Assembly (NCBI GenBank): GCA_019309145.1
Contig: JAFDGR010000001.1
Coordinates: forward strand, 1 to 64,000
Reading direction: 5' to 3'
Origin: Deltaproteobacteria bacterium
Lineage (GTDB): Bacteria; Desulfobacterota; DSM-4660; Desulfatiglandales; Desulfatiglandaceae
Length of the DNA: 64,000 nucleotides
Part shown: piece after piece, positions 1-9,407 of the stretch
How the letters are laid out: every line of letters begins with the position of its first letter
Position numbering within the stretch: the stretch's first letter is position 1
Made by a program: the position numbers and the translations under genes
Notes under the pieces: generated by a model
What the model saw: only the letters and a program-made list of their open reading frames with translations
Told to the model about the DNA's origin: nothing
Databases searched by the model: none

Positions 1-14
1 ATTATGGTTTTACC

Positions 15-239
15 TTATTTACTTTTGTTTTCTTGTGTTAGTTTTGGTTGTTTTATGTTGTTGCTTGGTTTTTGTTGTTTCAGGATTTTGTTGATTTCTT
101 TTGCTGCGATATTTGCTGCGAGTTTCCCTGTTGCTTGGAGGTGAGCGAGTTGTCCTTTTAGTAGTCCTTTGTAGTGTGCATTTTCGATGGCGCGGTATAT
201 TTGTTCGTGGATAACGTCGATTAGAGGTCGGTCGTCCAT
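15..239 (-). CDS. small phage protein, paralogous to ORF at 54118-54345
   Basis: ORF restarted at MDDRPLIDVIHEQIYRAIENAHYKGLLKGQLAHLQATGKLAANIAAKEI; similar to IYHTIETAHVKGTLKGELMHLQMAGSLAADIAVSKI at 54118-54345. Confidence 0.65.
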   Translation of the reverse strand: MDDRPLIDVIHEQIYRAIENAHYKGLLKGQLAHLQATGKLAANIAAKEINKILKQQKPSNNIKQPKLTQENKSK

Positions 240-270
240 TTGGTGGGTGCTCCTTATCAGCGTAGTTGGT

Positions 271-705
271 CTAGAGTTTGGTGTATGGTGTTTGAGATAC
301 GAGGGTCGTTTTTGTTGATGGCATGTCATTGCCTTCATCGTTCCGTTCTTGTTCTTGGTTTTGTGCTATCTTGAGGTGGTTGATAGCCCTGTTGATGCAG
401 AAGATGAGTTGGGGTTGTCCGTTTGTGTTGTTGGAGGTCCTCGCTACGTGTAGTGCATCGAGGAGGTATGCCATTGTGATGTCAATTTCGGTTATCATGT
501 GTTCATTGCCTTTCTTTGTGTTGTCTGCATTGAGTTGGTCTATTCGTGCTTGTATGAGTTCGACGGGGAGGGCTGGCGTGATTTTGGTGGGCTGGTGGAT
601 TTCATGTTCGTGCATGACATCTGTGTCAGTCATTACTTGGTCTGGATTCACATATTCTCCTCTATCATCTTGAACAGTGCTTTCTGTGGGTTGTTGGGGT
701 CGCAT
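271..705 (-). CDS. hypothetical protein
   Basis: ORF in a contiguous minus-strand gene block. Confidence 0.5.
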   Translation of the reverse strand: MRPQQPTESTVQDDRGEYVNPDQVMTDTDVMHEHEIHQPTKITPALPVELIQARIDQLNADNTKKGNEHMITEIDITMAYLLDALHVARTSNNTNGQPQLIFCINRAINHLKIAQNQEQERNDEGNDMPSTKTTLVSQTPYTKL

Positions 706-1145
706 ATCATAGCAAAGCGTTGTCCGTCGGTTGGTTCGAGTATGCCGGCGTGTGCATGGTTGGTGTTTTGGCCGAACACCCGCCTGACTATCCTGAATAT
801 GGACGGCTTTTCTGAGGCCATTGTGATGCAGCCTGCGCGTTCTTGGGCAAACTGGCCGGCTAGGTATGCTTTGCGGACTGTTCTTGGTGTCCAGTTCCTT
901 GTTTTGGCTTCACGGGCGAGCTCCCTTGCGGTTTTGTTCCAGCAGCCCATTTCTACCCGCCCTTTGAGTGCTTTGCGCAGCCGTAGCCGCTCAACTTCGT
1001 CTGGATGGACGAACCACTTATATTTGATTCTCACCGCCTTGACTGTCTTGTCACGGCAGTATTGCTGCAACGTGCGGGTGTTGTAGCCCGTTGTTTTGGC
1101 TGCTTCAGCGAGCGGGATTAGGTCTTGGGGCATCAGTTTGGCCAT
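648..1145 (-). CDS. helix-turn-helix / excisionase-like DNA-binding protein
   Basis: N-terminal IPLAEAAKTTGYNTRTLQQYCRDKTVKAVRIKYKWFVHPDEVERL resembles MerR/excisionase-type HTH. Confidence 0.6.
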   Translation of the reverse strand: MAKLMPQDLIPLAEAAKTTGYNTRTLQQYCRDKTVKAVRIKYKWFVHPDEVERLRLRKALKGRVEMGCWNKTARELAREAKTRNWTPRTVRKAYLAGQFAQERAGCITMASEKPSIFRIVRRVFGQNTNHAHAGILEPTDGQRFAMICDPNNPQKALFKMIEENM

Positions 1146-1369
1146 CCTCTTTCGGTCAGCGCTCGGTCAATTTCGTCGTCGTGGGGCGCGTTCCCCCACT
1201 TGCTATTGATCTCACCTAGATCATCCCTGATGTATCCCAGGTCTAAATCGTCATCTTTGACCATAAGGTCTTGTAGCCTTGAAGCGATGATACGTATCGC
1301 CCGCTCAATACCTCGTAGCCGCAGCTCTTTGTTAGTTATATTTTCTGGTAGTTTATGTTCGTAGGCCAT
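1133..1369 (-). CDS. hypothetical protein
   Basis: ORF overlapping the downstream gene start, charged sequence. Confidence 0.5.
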   Translation of the reverse strand: MAYEHKLPENITNKELRLRGIERAIRIIASRLQDLMVKDDDLDLGYIRDDLGEINSKWGNAPHDDEIDRALTERGWPN

Positions 1370-1417
1370 GTTGTCTCCTCCCTTTGAGGAATTGGCGAGA
1401 GCATATTTCGATAGGTT

Positions 1418-1630
1418 TCATGCCGTCTCCTCCACCTTCCTTGTTTCCATCTTCTTGGCACATTGCTCAGAACATACCCGTGCGTTGAGGTCGTATCTGA
1501 ACCAGGCGGTCTTTTGGCCGCACATGTCACATGGGTATCTACCAAGCGGACTCCTGAGCAGTTTACCGTCTAGTTGTGTATCACTGAGCCTAGCGTCCGG
1601 GAACAGCGTGTCGTATCGGTTCTTAGGCAC
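1418..1630 (-). CDS. small Cys-rich (zinc-binding-like) protein
   Basis: CDMCGQKTAWFRYDLNARVCSEQCAKK motif. Confidence 0.55.
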   Translation of the reverse strand: MPKNRYDTLFPDARLSDTQLDGKLLRSPLGRYPCDMCGQKTAWFRYDLNARVCSEQCAKKMETRKVEETA

Positions 1631-1642
1631 TGGCGTCTCCTT

Positions 1643-2599
1643 TCATTGTGGTAATAGCGTCAGCTGCTTGTCCGGGGGGCGCTCAACTAGACACCGTTGC
1701 CCTATTTGGGCTGCCGCCAGCCGGTTTTCTGTTATGGTGATGTATTCTGGGTTCAGCTCAGCGCCGATGTAGTCCCGTAGCAGTTGCTTGGCTACCACCG
1801 CCACCGTGCCTGCGCCCATAAAGGGGTCGAGGATGACGCCGGGGACGTAGGGGACGTTGCAGGAGCAGGATGAGAAGCCAATGGTGATATATTCGGAGTT
1901 CATTCGATGCCCTTTGGTATCATCCTTGATGCAACCATGCGTATCGTCCCTCGTATGATCACACCATGCTGTTCCAAGATGTTTTGCATAACCAGCTGTT
2001 GGGCGTCTCACCCTAACCCTCGGCAGGCCGCATTGGGGGCATACTTCCTTCGGGCAGCCTACTGTGATAACCTTTGCTGCAAGCTTATCTGGGAATGCTG
2101 CAAAATGCGCTTCTGGGCGCGGCTGAGTTGGTATCGACCAAATGTCACCGGGGTTTTCCCCGGCGGGGTTATTTGATAATTCAACAAAGCCCCTCTTCTC
2201 GCATTCCTTCTTTCTGCCCTCTTGTGAGCCTGACCCTGATTTGGTATTACAATCATAACGGGAAGCCCTATCTAACCCGGTCGCTGGCCGCTTCCTCACT
2301 GCATCGACGTCGAAGAAGTAGTTGACGGAACGCCAGTTTGGCCCATCACCTTTCTTATGCTGCATCAGCAACGTCTTCTGGTTGACGTAGAATTGAGCCT
2401 TGTTCGTCTTAGAGAACATGAAAACCGGCTCATAAGAGTTGGAGAAGCGATCGGTTACGCTAGATGGCATCGAGTTCGGTTTGTGCCAGATATTAACGTT
2501 ACGCGCTATAAATTGCCCGCTTTCTGGATATGGGTCAACAGGCTTAAAAAACTTAGATAGGCGCCGGGGGATTTCGTTAGGGAATAACCTAATCTTCAT
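1643..2599 (-). CDS. DNA methyltransferase (N4/N6 class), C-terminal half of a split gene
   Basis: NIWHKPNSMPSSVTDRFSNSYEPVFMFSK and motif I DPFMGAGTVAVVA near the C-terminus; lacks motif IV, which lies in the ORF at 3616-3729. Confidence 0.8.
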   Translation of the reverse strand: MKIRLFPNEIPRRLSKFFKPVDPYPESGQFIARNVNIWHKPNSMPSSVTDRFSNSYEPVFMFSKTNKAQFYVNQKTLLMQHKKGDGPNWRSVNYFFDVDAVRKRPATGLDRASRYDCNTKSGSGSQEGRKKECEKRGFVELSNNPAGENPGDIWSIPTQPRPEAHFAAFPDKLAAKVITVGCPKEVCPQCGLPRVRVRRPTAGYAKHLGTAWCDHTRDDTHGCIKDDTKGHRMNSEYITIGFSSCSCNVPYVPGVILDPFMGAGTVAVVAKQLLRDYIGAELNPEYITITENRLAAAQIGQRCLVERPPDKQLTLLPQ

Positions 2600-3213
2600 T
2601 ACAATTCCCAAATAACAAACTTAGTATGGTGAAAAATAGACGAGAGTTTGGCATGACAAGCATGACACACGGTAATCAAATTGTCGTTGTCTAATCTAAG
2701 ATCAGGAAACTTACAATATGGTAAAATGTGGTGGATTTCCAACTTGCTACAATTTATCCCACAGACTTGACATAAATAAAAATCCCTCCGTAAAATCTCA
2801 GCCTTCTTTGCCTTCCATACACGGCTATCATAAAACCTTAATCGGTTCACCGTAATACCACCCTGCCAATTCCAATGATTCGCATCACGATGATCCTCAG
2901 CTGAGCAAGAATGCGAACAATACTTCCGGCCCATCTGTGAACGCCCTCCAACAAACGGCTTCCCGCACCGCAAACAATGTCTAGTTGTTTTGAATCGGTT
3001 GTGTAAGCACCGCATGGAACAATACTTAGATACATCCGCGCGGTACTGGTGGATATAGTATTTCTTGCCGCATCGCTTACAAACCAACTGCACTTTCTCC
3101 TTGTAAGCATGATGTTCCGCACCACACTTATTATAGGGGGCCGTGGGGCGTACCCCCCTTTCTCGGAGCGTGCATGATATTTTCTCTGCTTTAGTAAGGT
3201 TGCTTGTATCCAT
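2599..3213 (-). CDS. HNH homing-type endonuclease inserted in a methyltransferase gene
   Basis: Multiple Cys pairs and HNH core CQVCGINCSKLEIHHILPYCKFPDLRLDNDNLITVCHACH; TAATG junctions on both sides. Confidence 0.85.
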   Translation of the reverse strand: MDTSNLTKAEKISCTLRERGVRPTAPYNKCGAEHHAYKEKVQLVCKRCGKKYYIHQYRADVSKYCSMRCLHNRFKTTRHCLRCGKPFVGGRSQMGRKYCSHSCSAEDHRDANHWNWQGGITVNRLRFYDSRVWKAKKAEILRRDFYLCQVCGINCSKLEIHHILPYCKFPDLRLDNDNLITVCHACHAKLSSIFHHTKFVIWEL

Positions 3214-3729
3214 TATTCTATTATCCCAAGTAAGATCAATTCCTTAACAACATATTGTTTTTCTTCTTTCGTTAAATCGTCCCTGAGTTCCCACTTCCGT
3301 AGGTCGTCCATCATGGCTAAAACCAAACGATAATTCTGGAAGGCGAGGCATTTGGCGGGCGCCGGCTTCTCATATTTACGATTGAAGCGGTGGCCTTCCA
3401 TATCCTTATTCCCAGCATACCATTGTTCATGGCCCTTCCAATCAACATGAGCCGTGCCACTACAATAGTTGTCCCCATGATTCCACCAGAGCGTCCCGGT
3501 CGGCTTCAGCACCCGCTTCAGCTCTTTGGTAACGGCTAGCATCTTATCAATAAACTCGGCCAACGTCGGCTCAAGACCTATCTGGCCCTCAACGCCGTAG
3601 TCTCTGAGGCCGCATTTACCAATACGGTGGCGATGTGAATATGCAGTCCACCGAGTCATCGGGGAGCATTTTGAGACGTTCGATAACGTCCCCACATAGC
3701 ACCGTATTTCTAATCTCCTTATTCAACAT
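3213..3729 (-). pseudogene. DNA methyltransferase N-terminal half, frame disrupted after TSPPYW
   Basis: Starts MLNKEIRNTVLCGDVIERLKMLPDDSVDCIFTSPPYW then TAA; continues one frame over as GLRDYGVEGQIGLEPTLAEFIDKMLAVTKELKRVLKPTGTLWWNHGDNY. Confidence 0.75.
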
Positions 3730-4222
3730 CTACTGGTTTGCCCTCTTCCCTCTCTTTGAGCCATGCCTTGAAATCGGCCTCTTCGACCCACCAGAGCTCA
3801 CAGTACTTCCCCATGAGCGGGTCGCATTCGTGTAGCACGATGATCGAGTAACCGCACACCCTGATTGGCCCGATCTCCGATGGTGCCGGGCGCTTGCATA
3901 GTTCTCTGTATGCTTGTAGCAGGACTTTCTCAATATCATATTGCATATCTTTGAGCTTCGGCCCTTCCCAACGAAAGCCGGTATCGTGGGCGAAGGTTAC
4001 AATTGCAGCCCGTATATCATGGGTATTGGGGTAACGTTCGCGCCAAAACCTCATTGGGACTGGTCTATATTCAGTCATTTTTCGTCCCTGCTCATCACTT
4101 TCTCCTTCACCTGGTTGGTAGGCATGTGGTCTGCCTCCTCGTCCGGTGTGGCCAGCCGCCTCTCGATTGAGCCATCTTTCTTGATTGTGATCACATACAG
4201 TGGGAATATGATGTTGAGCCAC
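3719..4222 (-). CDS. hypothetical protein
   Basis: Long ORF; stop overlaps next gene start (GTAGATGTTGAATAA). Confidence 0.6.
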   Translation of the reverse strand: MAQHHIPTVCDHNQERWLNREAAGHTGRGGRPHAYQPGEGESDEQGRKMTEYRPVPMRFWRERYPNTHDIRAAIVTFAHDTGFRWEGPKLKDMQYDIEKVLLQAYRELCKRPAPSEIGPIRVCGYSIIVLHECDPLMGKYCELWWVEEADFKAWLKEREEGKPVDVE

Positions 4223-4231
4223 TGTTGCGGG

Positions 4232-4945
4232 CTAATGTTCATGGTTAAACTCACAGTCCGCCGGGTGCCAAGATTTCTTACCTTCAGCTAAATCAATGAG
4301 AATCCAATGTCCGTCCGCCGCCCGGCAGAAGTCGACTGACCAGTAGCCCTCGAACTTGGCGGCAACCCATTCGGCATAGTTACGTAGCTGCCATGTGGTG
4401 TCTGGCCGCTTGCACGCTATCTGTTGTAACGCCATCCGCTCTCGCCAGTCGGGTGCGGACGGGGCATGTATCGCGTCCTCAGCCCAATACCAATGCTGAC
4501 ACTCGGCCTTCCCGTCGCGGACGAAGAAGCGTATCTCAGGGTTGACGGGCATGTTGCCCCTGAAGGCCGTGAACAGCGTGGCCATCGGGATATATTCCCG
4601 GACGGCGAATGCGTTGATCGGCAGGTCTGCCATCATCGACGCCTCAACCAGGTTGAAAACGCATCGCCCTAACCGCTCATCGCTCTCGACAAAGCAGGTG
4701 TCAGACCATTCATGTTTGGCGGAGAGATGGTCGGTGCGCAGAAACAGCGGAAAGCCCATCCGAATGCAGGCGTCGCGTAGTTTAACTACGAGGCATCCGG
4801 GTGGATGGGTCATGCCATAGATCCAGTTATGTGGCCATTCCCGACCATACTCCCTGACATCAACTATCATCGTCTTCGGCTGCGGTATCGGCAGGTCTTT
4901 TATCCGTGGGAACCAGAACAACATACTGGATTTGTCTTCAGTCAT
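4232..4945 (-). CDS. ATP-grasp-like / D123-like phage protein
   Basis: VREYIPM, PEIRFFVRDG, GYWSVDFCRAADGHWILIDLAEG pattern resembles ATP-grasp/D123 family. Confidence 0.55.
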   Translation of the reverse strand: MTEDKSSMLFWFPRIKDLPIPQPKTMIVDVREYGREWPHNWIYGMTHPPGCLVVKLRDACIRMGFPLFLRTDHLSAKHEWSDTCFVESDERLGRCVFNLVEASMMADLPINAFAVREYIPMATLFTAFRGNMPVNPEIRFFVRDGKAECQHWYWAEDAIHAPSAPDWRERMALQQIACKRPDTTWQLRNYAEWVAAKFEGYWSVDFCRAADGHWILIDLAEGKKSWHPADCEFNHEH

Positions 4946-4980
4946 ACTCTCCTCCTATTCCATCCCGTCGCCAGTAGGTC

Positions 4981-5205
4981 TCACCGCGTCTTCACCGCCC
5001 GCCGGAGCTTCCGCCGTTTGATACGCGAGATATACGCACGGTTCACGCCTAGCTCCGCCGCTATTACCGCCGGCGATGCCGTCCTCAGCATCTTCCGTAT
5101 TGCCCGCACAGTGCTGTCCGGTATCCTAATCCCACCATGTGGCTTGCCCCTGTTGGCACGCGATATTTTACGTTTTGTAGCTTTCAGATGTGGTACGCAG
5201 TGCAT
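4981..5205 (-). CDS. small HTH protein
   Basis: IPDSTVRAIRKMLRTASPAVIAAELGVNRAYISRIKRRK fits a helix-turn-helix. Confidence 0.6.
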   Translation of the reverse strand: MHCVPHLKATKRKISRANRGKPHGGIRIPDSTVRAIRKMLRTASPAVIAAELGVNRAYISRIKRRKLRRAVKTR

Positions 5206-5321
5206 CGGATCACCCCTGTTGACATGTTATTCGCCAGTTGTTATCTTTTATATCCCTAATCTCCTGTTGTGGGGCGTCGTGGCGGCACAACACCGTCCTT
5301 CGCCCCTATAATTCACTTCAG

Positions 5322-5516
5322 TCAGTTGAGGCTTGGTGTCATCACCGTCGAACGGGCTGCGCCGGCTGCTGTGTTGATACAGAACAGCACAAACGCTAAA
5401 ATAGCCGTGTCAGTGCTCAACATCTTACGAATGGCGATAGCACGCTTAGGGTCATCTATGCTGATGCGTGCCAAGACCGATTTAATAATGATAGATGCAA
5501 AGGTGGTCTTCTCCAT
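5322..5516 (-). CDS. small hypothetical protein
   Basis: ORF restarted at MEKTTFASIIIKS between ssb and the HTH gene. Confidence 0.45.
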   Translation of the reverse strand: MEKTTFASIIIKSVLARISIDDPKRAIAIRKMLSTDTAILAFVLFCINTAAGAARSTVMTPSLN

Positions 5517-5529
5517 GTACTTACCTCGT

Positions 5530-5898
5530 CTAAAATGGCAGGCCGTCGTCTTTGCTGCCTGTTGCCCCCGATGTCCCAACCACCTCAATGGCGGTCGCGC
5601 TAATCTGGAGGTTCTTCCATGTTTTGCCGTCCTTCTCCCGCGCGTTGATCTTGATGCGACCCTCGATTACCACAACCGCGCCATCAGTCAACCTGGGCGC
5701 AAGCTCTTCGGCGGTCTCGCCCCAGATATGGATGCGATCAACTTCCACTGGCTCATCACCAACACACTCACCATCGCACCACTTGGGCAACGATTGACTA
5801 AGCGTGAACTGGCAGAAGGCGAAGCCGGAGCTGGTGTTTTGCAGCTCCACGTTGCCGACGATGCGCCCGGTTAGGAATACTCTATTGATGTCGCTCAT
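5530..5898 (-). CDS. ssb: single-stranded DNA-binding protein
   Basis: MSDINRVFLTGRIVGNVELQNTSSGFAFCQFTL OB-fold N-terminus and acidic C-terminal tail DDGLPF. Confidence 0.9.
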   Translation of the reverse strand: MSDINRVFLTGRIVGNVELQNTSSGFAFCQFTLSQSLPKWCDGECVGDEPVEVDRIHIWGETAEELAPRLTDGAVVVIEGRIKINAREKDGKTWKNLQISATAIEVVGTSGATGSKDDGLPF

Positions 5899-6206
5899 CT
5901 GCCCCTCTTCTTGCCCTTTGTTCTGGTTAGCGGCCTTTTAGTAGGCTTTGGGAGGGAACTGACATCGGAACCCTTGATACCTGTGCTCATACTCGTGGCC
6001 GCCTTCGTTGACACCGGCTTTCTCAGCAGCACAAACCATGTGTCTGTCCCGACCTGCTCTTTGGGGGACATGAGCTTGACTATCTCCCAGCCCTCTGCTG
6101 ATTGCTCCGTCAGGAATACTGATAGCCCTCCTATGGGCACACTCTTCTCTTGTTTGAACTCGTAACGCATCTGTTGCTCCTTTCGCGTTGTGGTTTCAGC
6201 GGTCAT
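5895..6206 (-). CDS. hypothetical protein (DUF4177-like appearance)
   Basis: MRYEFKQEKSVPIGGLSVFLTEQSAEGWEIVKLM; stop overlaps ssb start. Confidence 0.5.
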   Translation of the reverse strand: MTAETTTRKEQQMRYEFKQEKSVPIGGLSVFLTEQSAEGWEIVKLMSPKEQVGTDTWFVLLRKPVSTKAATSMSTGIKGSDVSSLPKPTKRPLTRTKGKKRGR

Positions 6207-6260
6207 CAACGTCTCCTCGTTTGAGTGGGATGTATTTCTATATTGGGTTGATGTTATCAC

Positions 6261-6399
6261 ACCAATAATTCATGTCAAATGCTACGTCTGCTTATCCCTG
6301 CCGGTAGATAGCGGCACAACAGGCTAAAACTATTGGTAAATCGCAGCACCATGTTAAAGGGGATGGCAAGTTCTATCGATACCTCCTCATGGAAGCGCT
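6261..6399. promoter_or_regulatory. divergent intergenic region between leftward ssb block and rightward late operon
   Basis: Non-coding gap between divergently transcribed blocks; no -10/-35 assigned with confidence. Confidence 0.4.
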
Positions 6400-6822
6400 A
6401 TGAACAAAATAACGCAGAATGGGTCATTGGCCGACCGGATAAGAGCGGTCATGGCCGACCTAGGACATGACGTTGAGCTGCAAGAAGTGATGGAGCAGCT
6501 AAAGATGAGCCCTGATAGGCAGGAGACTGTCTCAACAACGTTGGCCTGTCTAAGGTCGATCCCACATGAAGAAGATGTGCCCTCCCATGAGACGCTTACG
6601 AGGGTCGAAATCTACGGCAAGATGAGGGCGCTCCTAGAAGAGATAGAGACCGGCACAGACCCTAAAAAAGTTGCCCGGCTTGGACTGAGGTTGAGGGTGC
6701 TTAGCAAGTTCTACGAGATGGCGTCTGGCGCTGGCTCGGGCGCTGGTCAGAAGGAGAAACATGTCCGTGCGATGAAATTATCAGATCTTGACAATATACC
6801 CGATTACGAGGCGGTAGGCTAA
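6400..6822 (+). CDS. first gene of structural operon; possible small terminase-like or accessory protein
   Basis: Position directly upstream of portal; helical charged protein. Confidence 0.4.
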   Translation: MNKITQNGSLADRIRAVMADLGHDVELQEVMEQLKMSPDRQETVSTTLACLRSIPHEEDVPSHETLTRVEIYGKMRALLEEIETGTDPKKVARLGLRLRVLSKFYEMASGAGSGAGQKEKHVRAMKLSDLDNIPDYEAVG

Positions 6823-8186
6823 TGGCCAGCCAACTCATGACGCTAGCACGACGGCTTGGTACACGCCGAGCACCGAGCGAGCCCCCGAAGGTTGAGACCG
6901 TCAAAGACCGCGGCGATGCTATTAACAACTGGTATAGCAGCAGATACGGCGATGGCAACCCTGACGCGGTTGTCCAAAAGGCGGGCGATTACTCGCCATA
7001 CAAGAAGATGCGCTATGACCCGACCGTAAGCGCAGCCATAGCATACCTGACGTACCATGCCATCACAGAGAGCGGCAACGTGGATTGTGGCGATCAGGCC
7101 ATCGTAGATTTCTGCGAAGACAACATCCAGAACCACATGGCCCGCAAGTTTGACGTCATCTTCCGCGACATGACGCACTGGGCAATCGTCTGTGGCAATG
7201 TTGGTGGTGAGATGGTCTGGGAACAGGACGCCGGCGAGTGGTGGTGGGCTGACCTACGGCTGAAGGACCCGGACTACATTGAGTATGACTGCACGGACAC
7301 CGGCAAGGTGCGCAATATCTTGTTCAGACAGAACGGGACGGGCACTGCAACGCCGCTACCCAACCCATATAACTTCCCTATCTTGCGGTTCAACGAAGGG
7401 CTGTCAAATCCTTATGGTGAATCACTGCTGAGACCGGCATATCACATATATTTAGGCCGTGTAGCCCAGTTGAAGAACCTGTTGCTACATGGCGAACGGA
7501 CGGCCTTCCCGACGATCATCGGCTGGTATCCAGCAAACTCACAGCTCCAAGACCAGACGGACTTTCTGGCAGCCATCAAGCAACTGTCCCGGAAGGTTGT
7601 TGCCATTCTCAGGGAGGGCATGAGGATACAGACGATGGAAGCCGGTCAGATCAACCCGGCAATGTTTATCGACCCATTAGAATACATGGCACGAGAGATA
7701 TACCAGGCGATATGTGGCGGCTACCTGATGATTGCAGAGGGCGGCAGCTCCACGAGCTATAACGCTGGCATGATGCACGAATCGAATGTTGACGAGCGGG
7801 TCAAAGCGATCCGTGCAGCGGTTGAGGACTGCATCAATAGAAGCATCCTATTCCAGATTGCACGATACAAGTTTGGCTATGCACGGACGATAGCTAACCC
7901 GCCGAAGTATCGGTTCACGCCCCGACCGGACAAGAACCTGCTGGAATGGGCGCAGGCACAGCACGTGTTGAAGCAGATAGGCGTTGATGTGCCGATCAGC
8001 CATTTCATAATGAAGTGCGACCTGCCCGAGGGCACTAAAATGCTCACCACACCAGAGATGATAGACCATGCGTTGGTGGGCTCTGGTGAAACCAACGACG
8101 GGCGAATTAGCGTCAACCAAAAGATACGCGATGACACCAAGAACATCTCGAAGATTGACCGCTCAGCCGGCGCGAAGGGGATGTAA
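6822..8186 (+). CDS. portal protein (DUF935/Mu gp29-like)
   Basis: Length, position, and motifs such as PNPYNFPILRFNEGLSNPYGESLLRPAYHIYLGRVAQLKNLLLHGERTAFPTIIGWYP. Confidence 0.8.
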   Translation: MASQLMTLARRLGTRRAPSEPPKVETVKDRGDAINNWYSSRYGDGNPDAVVQKAGDYSPYKKMRYDPTVSAAIAYLTYHAITESGNVDCGDQAIVDFCEDNIQNHMARKFDVIFRDMTHWAIVCGNVGGEMVWEQDAGEWWWADLRLKDPDYIEYDCTDTGKVRNILFRQNGTGTATPLPNPYNFPILRFNEGLSNPYGESLLRPAYHIYLGRVAQLKNLLLHGERTAFPTIIGWYPANSQLQDQTDFLAAIKQLSRKVVAILREGMRIQTMEAGQINPAMFIDPLEYMAREIYQAICGGYLMIAEGGSSTSYNAGMMHESNVDERVKAIRAAVEDCINRSILFQIARYKFGYARTIANPPKYRFTPRPDKNLLEWAQAQHVLKQIGVDVPISHFIMKCDLPEGTKMLTTPEMIDHALVGSGETNDGRISVNQKIRDDTKNISKIDRSAGAKGM

Positions 8187-8189
8187 CCG

Positions 8190-9407
8190 GTGATTGAGGA
8201 GGTGGATAGAGTGGCAAACGGCATAAAGACTATCGAGGGCATTGAGCTCTTCAAGACTGGCATACACAAGGCCGGCAATGCAGATGAGGCACAGGCCTTC
8301 AATGCAGCACGGCTCGACCGCTGGATCAAGAATACCAACCTGAAGGGGTTTGATACTGCAATCTCATGGATCGAACATCCGTCAAAGGACTTCGACAAGT
8401 ATCTCTATCACACAGATCGGAAAACGGGGCGGGTAGCGCCGTTGTTTGGCGGGTTCCGCAACTTCCGTCGTGTGGACGGCATGTTGAAGGCCGACGCGGT
8501 AGTCCGCGCAGAATGGGCCGACGCGATGGGCACAGGTAACTCGTTCAGGAAGCCATCGATAGTGGTAACCGGCGAGGAGGATGACGAGGTAATCACATCC
8601 GTTGCGATGTTGGTGCCGGAGATCAACCCGATAGTGAAGGACTTGGCCCCATTGCCAAGCACACAGATCAAGATGAGCGAGTTTGACAAGTATTTTGACC
8701 CAAAAGAGGGAGGTGAGATCAAACGGTTCACACTGACATCAGATTTTTCAGAAGATGAAACGCAACTCCAATTTAGCCAGGAGAAAACCGACATGACTGA
8801 CCTAGGAAAGGAGCTGGCGACCAAGCTGAAGGATGTAGAGAAGAAACTAGAGGCAAGTGATAAGTTGGCACTCAAGTTCTCCCAGCAGCTTACAGACGTG
8901 GACGCCAGACTTCAAATATCGAATGAGCTGAACGAAAAGCTATCGAAGCAGCTCGACGAATCTAAGGCGCGGGCGGAGCTTGCACGCTCCGCCAACATCA
9001 CGGCTACGAATCTCCAGTTTAGCGAATCGCTGAAAACCGGACGCATGGCCCCGAACTTCGTGGAGAAGATTGGTGCATTGACAGAGGCAATGAGCAGAGG
9101 CAAGACAATGCTCAAGTTCTCTGAGCAGGACGAGGAAGCGCCGGTGCTGGAGAAGGTCAAGGCCATCTTCTCGGAGATGGTGAAAGACCCGACCGGAGTA
9201 TTTATGCCTCCGGATGACACTGCTAAGCAGAAGACACCTGAGCATCCTCATGCCGCGAAGGGCAAGGACAAGGATGGCAATACCGCCAAGTTCTCTGAGA
9301 TCGCGGATGAGATCGACTCGAGGGATGCCGCGTGCCTAGACGCACTAAAGCTGTCTGATGACGATCATAAAGAGCTGGCCAATCGTATGAAAGGCGGTGA
9401 TGAGTAA
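8190..9407 (+). CDS. capsid scaffold / putative head protease-like protein
   Basis: N-terminal domain followed by a long coiled-coil Lys/Glu/Gln-rich C-terminus, located between portal and capsid. Confidence 0.6.
   Translation: MIEEVDRVANGIKTIEGIELFKTGIHKAGNADEAQAFNAARLDRWIKNTNLKGFDTAISWIEHPSKDFDKYLYHTDRKTGRVAPLFGGFRNFRRVDGMLKADAVVRAEWADAMGTGNSFRKPSIVVTGEEDDEVITSVAMLVPEINPIVKDLAPLPSTQIKMSEFDKYFDPKEGGEIKRFTLTSDFSEDETQLQFSQEKTDMTDLGKELATKLKDVEKKLEASDKLALKFSQQLTDVDARLQISNELNEKLSKQLDESKARAELARSANITATNLQFSESLKTGRMAPNFVEKIGALTEAMSRGKTMLKFSEQDEEAPVLEKVKAIFSEMVKDPTGVFMPPDDTAKQKTPEHPHAAKGKDKDGNTAKFSEIADEIDSRDAACLDALKLSDDDHKELANRMKGGDE

Noticed and set aside
499-1086. 195-aa plus-strand ORF
   Set aside because: Antisense to the HTH gene (648-1145, minus) with biased composition; the minus-strand block is better supported.
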